From NCBI GenBank assembly GCA_014378155.1, contig JACMOF010000523.1:1-7672 (forward strand): a stretch of 7,672 bases of DNA. The letters run 5' to 3'. A program made the position numbers and the translations under genes. Positions 4,827-7,672 of the stretch are shown here, one piece after another (the first letter of the stretch is position 1; each line of letters starts with the position of its first letter). This DNA is from Caulobacter sp. (GTDB lineage Bacteria; Pseudomonadota; Alphaproteobacteria; Caulobacterales; Caulobacteraceae). Below the pieces are notes generated by a model. It was given only the letters and a program-made list of their open reading frames with translations, was not told where the DNA came from and did not search any database.

Positions 4827-6977
4827 GTGGCGCTGCGTCTTTCGTTCAAGGCCGCCGCGTTGGCGGCGCTCATCGGCAGCGTGTTCTTCGGCGCGTCAAT
4901 GGTCGAAGCCCAGGACGCCGTCGCGCCGCCGCCACCTGCCGCCGCGGTCGCCACACCTGGCGCGCCCATCCCCTACACGGCCACCGTCAAGCGTCGCCCC
5001 GGCAGAGTACGCCCCGCGCCGACCCGCACGTTGTCCGTCGGCTCCCCCTTGACCACGACCAGCGCGGCGATCGCCGCCGCCGCTCCGACGCCCGTGCCGG
5101 TCACCGCCGCCCCCCTGCCGGCCGCTGATCTTGAGGCCTATGTCGATGGGGTCGTGCGCAGCAGCATGGCCCGCGACCACATCGCCGGTGTGACTATCGC
5201 CGTGGTCCAGAACGGCCAGGTCGTTTTGAAAAAGGGCTATGGCGTCGCCAGCGTGACCGGCGGCCGGCGCGTCGATCCCGACAAGACCCTGTTCCGGGTG
5301 GGCTCGATTTCCAAGACCTTCACCTGGATCGCCCTGATGAACGAGGTCGAGGCCGGGCGCATACGGCTGGATACCCCGGTCAACATCTACCTGCCCGAAA
5401 AGCTGCAGTTGAAGGACCAGGGCAAGAAGAGCCCCGTGCGGCTGCGCGATCTGATGACCCACACCGCAGGGTTCGAGGACCGGGCGCTGGGCCAACTGTT
5501 CGAACGCGATCCGCGTCGCGAGCGGTCGCTGGAGCTCTATCTGCGCCAGGAGCGTCCCAACCGCGTGCGCGAACCAGGCGTCCTGCCCGCCTATTCCAAC
5601 TATGGCGTCGCCCTGGCCGGCGAGGCCCTGGCCAATGTGACCGGCAAGCCGTTCGAGCAGTTGGTCACCGAACAGGTGATCTTCCCCGCCGGCCTGACCC
5701 ACACCACCTTCCGCGAGGATCGCCCGTGGCGCGCCGACCTGCCCGCGCCGATGTCGCCGGCCCTCGCCGCCGATCGCTCGGACGGCTTCCGCTGGACCCC
5801 GCTGGGCTTCCACACTGAAGCGCCGGAATATATCGGCCACATCGCCCCCGCCGGATCGGCCTCCAGCACGGCCGGCGACATGGCCCGCTACATGACCCTG
5901 CTGCTGAACGGCGGGACGATCGACGGCAGGACAGTGTTCTCGCCCAAGACCAGCGCCGCGTTCCGCACGCCGATGTACCGTCCGGCCGAAGGCGCGCCGG
6001 GCTGGAACGCCGGCTTCATGGACATCCCCCTGCCGGGCGGCCACCGCGGCTTCGGCCATGCCGGCGCGACGCTGTGGTTCCACTCCAACATGGTCATGGT
6101 TCCGGACCTGGGCCTGGGCGTATTCATCGCCGTCAACACCGACACAGGCGTTGATTTGCCCGCCACCTTGCCGGCGGCCATCATCGAGCGCTTCTACGCC
6201 CCTCGCCCGGAGGTTCCTGTCGCCAGCCGCATGAGCGTCGCGGAGGCCAAGGTCTATGGGGGCCAGTTCCTGACCACCCGGCGCTCCTATGGTGGGCTGG
6301 AAGGCTTCATCGACCGGATGATCGGCGACGCCTCGGTGCGCGCCGCGCCGGACGGGCGTCTGACCCTCACCCTCGACGGCAAGTCCAGCCTGTGGACGGC
6401 GACCGACAAGCCGGATGTCTTTGCCCCGGTCAGCGGTCCTGGCCTGCTGGTGTTCCAGCGCGAAGAGGGTCGCGTCGTGCGCTTCTTCTCGCCCATGGGG
6501 TTCGCGGCGTTCGAGCGCATCGGCTTCCCGCACGGGCTGGGCCTGTTGATGACCTTCGCGATCCTGACGGGGCTGGCTTCGATCGCCACCCTGATCGGCG
6601 CCGTCACCCGAGACCGCCGCGAGTCACGCCAGACTCCGACCCAGGCCCTTGCCAGCCTGTTGCAGATCACCCAGGCGGTGCTGTGGCTGACCGCCCTGGC
6701 CGGCGTCGGGATCTTCGCGTCCGGATCGCGCGACATCGCCAAGGTGTTCTATGGCTGGCCCAGCGGTTGGCTGCTGACCGCTTCGGCCTGCGCCTTCGTG
6801 GCCGCCTTGCTGACCCTGGCCACCCTGTTCATGGCGCCCGTGGTGTGGGGCGGCGGGCGGCGGGTCGACAGCTGGACATCGCTGCGCAAGCTGGGCTTCA
6901 CCTGCACCACGCTGGTTTTCCTGAGCTTCGCGGTAATCCTGTCGACCTGGGGCTTCCTGGAATTCTGGAATACGTAG
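4827..6977 (+). CDS. Serine hydrolase, beta-lactamase class C/CubicO family, with C-terminal membrane helices
   Basis: This is a 716-residue exported protein. A signal peptide covers about residues 1-28 (cut after VEA), followed by an Ala/Pro-rich linker to about 98. The catalytic domain (about 102-455) carries the penicillin-binding/beta-lactamase motifs: Ser160-Ile-Ser-Lys163 (VGSISKTF), with the serine as nucleophile; Tyr256-Ser-Asn258 (AYSNYG); and His411-Ala-Gly413 in place of KTG. A beta-rich region (about 465-565) follows, then four probable membrane helices near 570-592, 611-632, 647-671 and 690-710. Family members include D-amino peptidases, esterases and DD-peptidases; ClbP, the colibactin maturation peptidase, likewise has a C-terminal helical membrane anchor. 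True beta-lactamase activity is not implied. GAGG (4815-4818) lies 8 bases before GTG 4827 but only 2 before the in-frame TTG at 4821, so GTG is chosen. Confidence 0.94.
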   Translation: MALRLSFKAAALAALIGSVFFGASMVEAQDAVAPPPPAAAVATPGAPIPYTATVKRRPGRVRPAPTRTLSVGSPLTTTSAAIAAAAPTPVPVTAAPLPAADLEAYVDGVVRSSMARDHIAGVTIAVVQNGQVVLKKGYGVASVTGGRRVDPDKTLFRVGSISKTFTWIALMNEVEAGRIRLDTPVNIYLPEKLQLKDQGKKSPVRLRDLMTHTAGFEDRALGQLFERDPRRERSLELYLRQERPNRVREPGVLPAYSNYGVALAGEALANVTGKPFEQLVTEQVIFPAGLTHTTFREDRPWRADLPAPMSPALAADRSDGFRWTPLGFHTEAPEYIGHIAPAGSASSTAGDMARYMTLLLNGGTIDGRTVFSPKTSAAFRTPMYRPAEGAPGWNAGFMDIPLPGGHRGFGHAGATLWFHSNMVMVPDLGLGVFIAVNTDTGVDLPATLPAAIIERFYAPRPEVPVASRMSVAEAKVYGGQFLTTRRSYGGLEGFIDRMIGDASVRAAPDGRLTLTLDGKSSLWTATDKPDVFAPVSGPGLLVFQREEGRVVRFFSPMGFAAFERIGFPHGLGLLMTFAILTGLASIATLIGAVTRDRRESRQTPTQALASLLQITQAVLWLTALAGVGIFASGSRDIAKVFYGWPSGWLLTASACAFVAALLTLATLFMAPVVWGGGRRVDSWTSLRKLGFTCTTLVFLSFAVILSTWGFLEFWNT

Positions 6978-7018
6978 GCTTCTTGCCCAAAAAGACAGGC
7001 ACGCGAACTGCAACCAGA

Positions 7019-7040
7019 CCCCCGAAGAAACATCCGGGGG
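7019..7040 (+). promoter_or_regulatory. Hairpin overlapping the ribosome binding site of the next gene
   Basis: CCCCCG (7019-7024) and CGGGGG (7035-7040) are perfect 6-bp all-GC arms around the loop AAGAAACATC. The 3' arm runs into GGAG (7039-7042), the ribosome binding site of the GTG at 7049, so the folded RNA would hide part of it. Without a T-run it is not a terminator. A translational control role is inference. Confidence 0.45.
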
Positions 7041-7048
7041 AGCGGATC

Positions 7049-7438
7049 GTGTCAAAGCAGGACGTCATCGTTTTCACAGGCGCCGGGTCCCTGGCCTGGC
7101 TGGCCGCGACGTTGTTCTACGCGGCCTATGGCGACGGCTTGCTGGAGAAGGCCTTCTGGTTCTACGCCCTGAACGCCTTCGGCGCGGCCGCCCTGGCGAC
7201 GTTCGTGTTCCAGGTCACGGCCCGGCTGCGGCGAATTCCCTGCGGCCAGCGGCTGTTCCCGGCCCTGGCCTTCGGCCTGCCCATCCTGGTCGGGGGCGAC
7301 CTGGTGGTCGTCAATTTCCAGCAGCTGATGTCGGACGATCCGGTCAGCCTGGGCCGCTACGGCGCCTTCGTGGTGGTGCTGCTCATCGGGATCGGCGCTT
7401 CAATCTTCGAGCGTGGCGCGCAGAAAGCGCGAGTCTAG
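7049..7438 (+). CDS. Small four-helix integral membrane protein, unknown function
   Basis: This is a 129-residue hydrophobic protein starting with GTG, with GGAG six bases upstream. Four likely membrane helices lie at about residues 8-27 (VIVFTGAGSLAWLAATLFYA), 37-58, 69-90 and 101-120. A basic loop (ARLRRIPCGQR) lies between helices 2 and 3, and a basic tail (RGAQKARV) follows helix 4; both are probably cytoplasmic. The overall form, including an acidic residue in helix 3 (GGDLVVVNF), recalls DUF5367-type small membrane proteins, but that is only an impression. It follows the serine hydrolase by 71 bases with no terminator seen, so co-transcription is possible. The frame is open far upstream through the hydrolase gene, but that part is out of frame with it and is not coding. 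Its 3' end overlaps the opposite-strand resolvase gene by 39 bases. Confidence 0.75.
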   Translation: MSKQDVIVFTGAGSLAWLAATLFYAAYGDGLLEKAFWFYALNAFGAAALATFVFQVTARLRRIPCGQRLFPALAFGLPILVGGDLVVVNFQQLMSDDPVSLGRYGAFVVVLLIGIGASIFERGAQKARV

Positions 7439-7672
7439 CTTTCGCACCACGATGACGATCCGCTCGCGCTCGGCCGGGCGGCGTTCGACCAGCAGCCGGG
7501 CGACCTGGGCGTCGTCATGGAAGGCGTAGCCCTTGATGGCGTCCAGCAGGGCCTTGGCCAGATTGTCGAGATCCATCCACGGCGGCTCGCCGACGAACTC
7601 CATGCCGATCTCGACCGAGAACTCACCCCAGGCCGGCCGCGACCCGCGCCAGACCTTGCGGAAGAACTCGTA
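7400..7672 (-). CDS. RusA-like Holliday junction resolvase, 3' part (5' end outside window)
   Basis: Ninety codons are visible, continuing without a stop to the window edge. The stretch MDLDNLAKALLDAIKG, followed by FHDDAQVARL and then VERR, matches the RusA endonuclease core. In that family the two Asp residues of D-x-DN and one in the later DD bind the metal needed to cut four-way DNA junctions. A preceding FSVEIGMEFVGEPPW fits the strand before the active site. RusA-type enzymes are often of phage origin, but copies also sit in chromosomes as housekeeping-like genes, and nothing else phage-like is seen here. An internal ATG (7603) would give a protein lacking the first strands, so the real start must lie beyond 7672. 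The stop is TGA at 7400-7402, inside the convergent membrane protein gene. Confidence 0.87.
   Translation of the reverse strand, partial: YEFFRKVWRGSRPAWGEFSVEIGMEFVGEPPWMDLDNLAKALLDAIKGYAFHDDAQVARLLVERRPAERERIVIVVRKLDSRFLRATLED

Noticed and set aside
4896..6533. Long open frame on the - strand (545 codons) opposite the serine hydrolase gene
   Set aside because: The hydrolase has intact catalytic motifs and correct codon bias; the antisense product is compositionally odd and unrecognisable.
7400..7672. Prophage edge suggested by the RusA-like gene
   Set aside because: RusA-like genes also occur outside phages, and no integrase, attachment site, other phage genes or change in base composition is seen in the window.

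Overview
The window looks like chromosome from a high-GC alphaproteobacterium of the Caulobacterales, most likely Caulobacter or a close relative. The reasons are a circularly permuted two-piece tmRNA whose tag reads ANDNFAEEFAIAA, one residue away from the tag I recall for C. crescentus; an SspB-alpha protein very close to the Caulobacter form; third codon positions that are almost all G or C in the real genes; and a dispersed intergenic repeat known from alphaproteobacteria. No phage, transposase or CRISPR signal is visible.

Left part (1-2104). The 3' end of an unidentified + strand gene runs into a dispersed repeat (about 72-177). Beyond it, on the - strand, lie a water-channel aquaporin (197-859) and an AraC-family regulator (991-1902). 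The regulator is upstream of the aquaporin and in tandem with it, with 131 bases between them. A 202-base divergent region (1903-2104) holds a candidate promoter for the regulator and an 8-base direct repeat.

Centre (2105-4714). A small protein gene (2105-2413) ends inside the likely promoter of ssrA, the permuted tmRNA (about 2418-2710). The tmRNA has an acceptor piece ending in an encoded CCA, a 30-base spacer that is removed, and a coding piece with the tag frame at 2613-2654. The 7-bp acceptor stem and one inter-piece helix can be paired by eye. About 170 bases downstream is sspB, the ClpXP adaptor that recognises the tag made by this RNA. Tagging (ssrA) and delivery to the protease (sspB) are therefore neighbours. 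sspB is followed, with 6-base gaps, by a hotdog-fold thioesterase and an exported legumain/caspase-like C13 peptidase, so these three probably form one operon.

Right part (4715-7672). A large exported and membrane-anchored serine hydrolase of the beta-lactamase/CubicO class has its own candidate promoter. It is followed by a small four-helix membrane protein whose ribosome binding site lies in a strong hairpin. A RusA-like Holliday junction resolvase enters from the right edge on the - strand, and its 3' end overlaps the membrane protein gene by 39 bases.

The strongest themes are the trans-translation and proteolysis cluster (ssrA-sspB) and the unexplained coupling of sspB to a thioesterase and a legumain-like peptidase.
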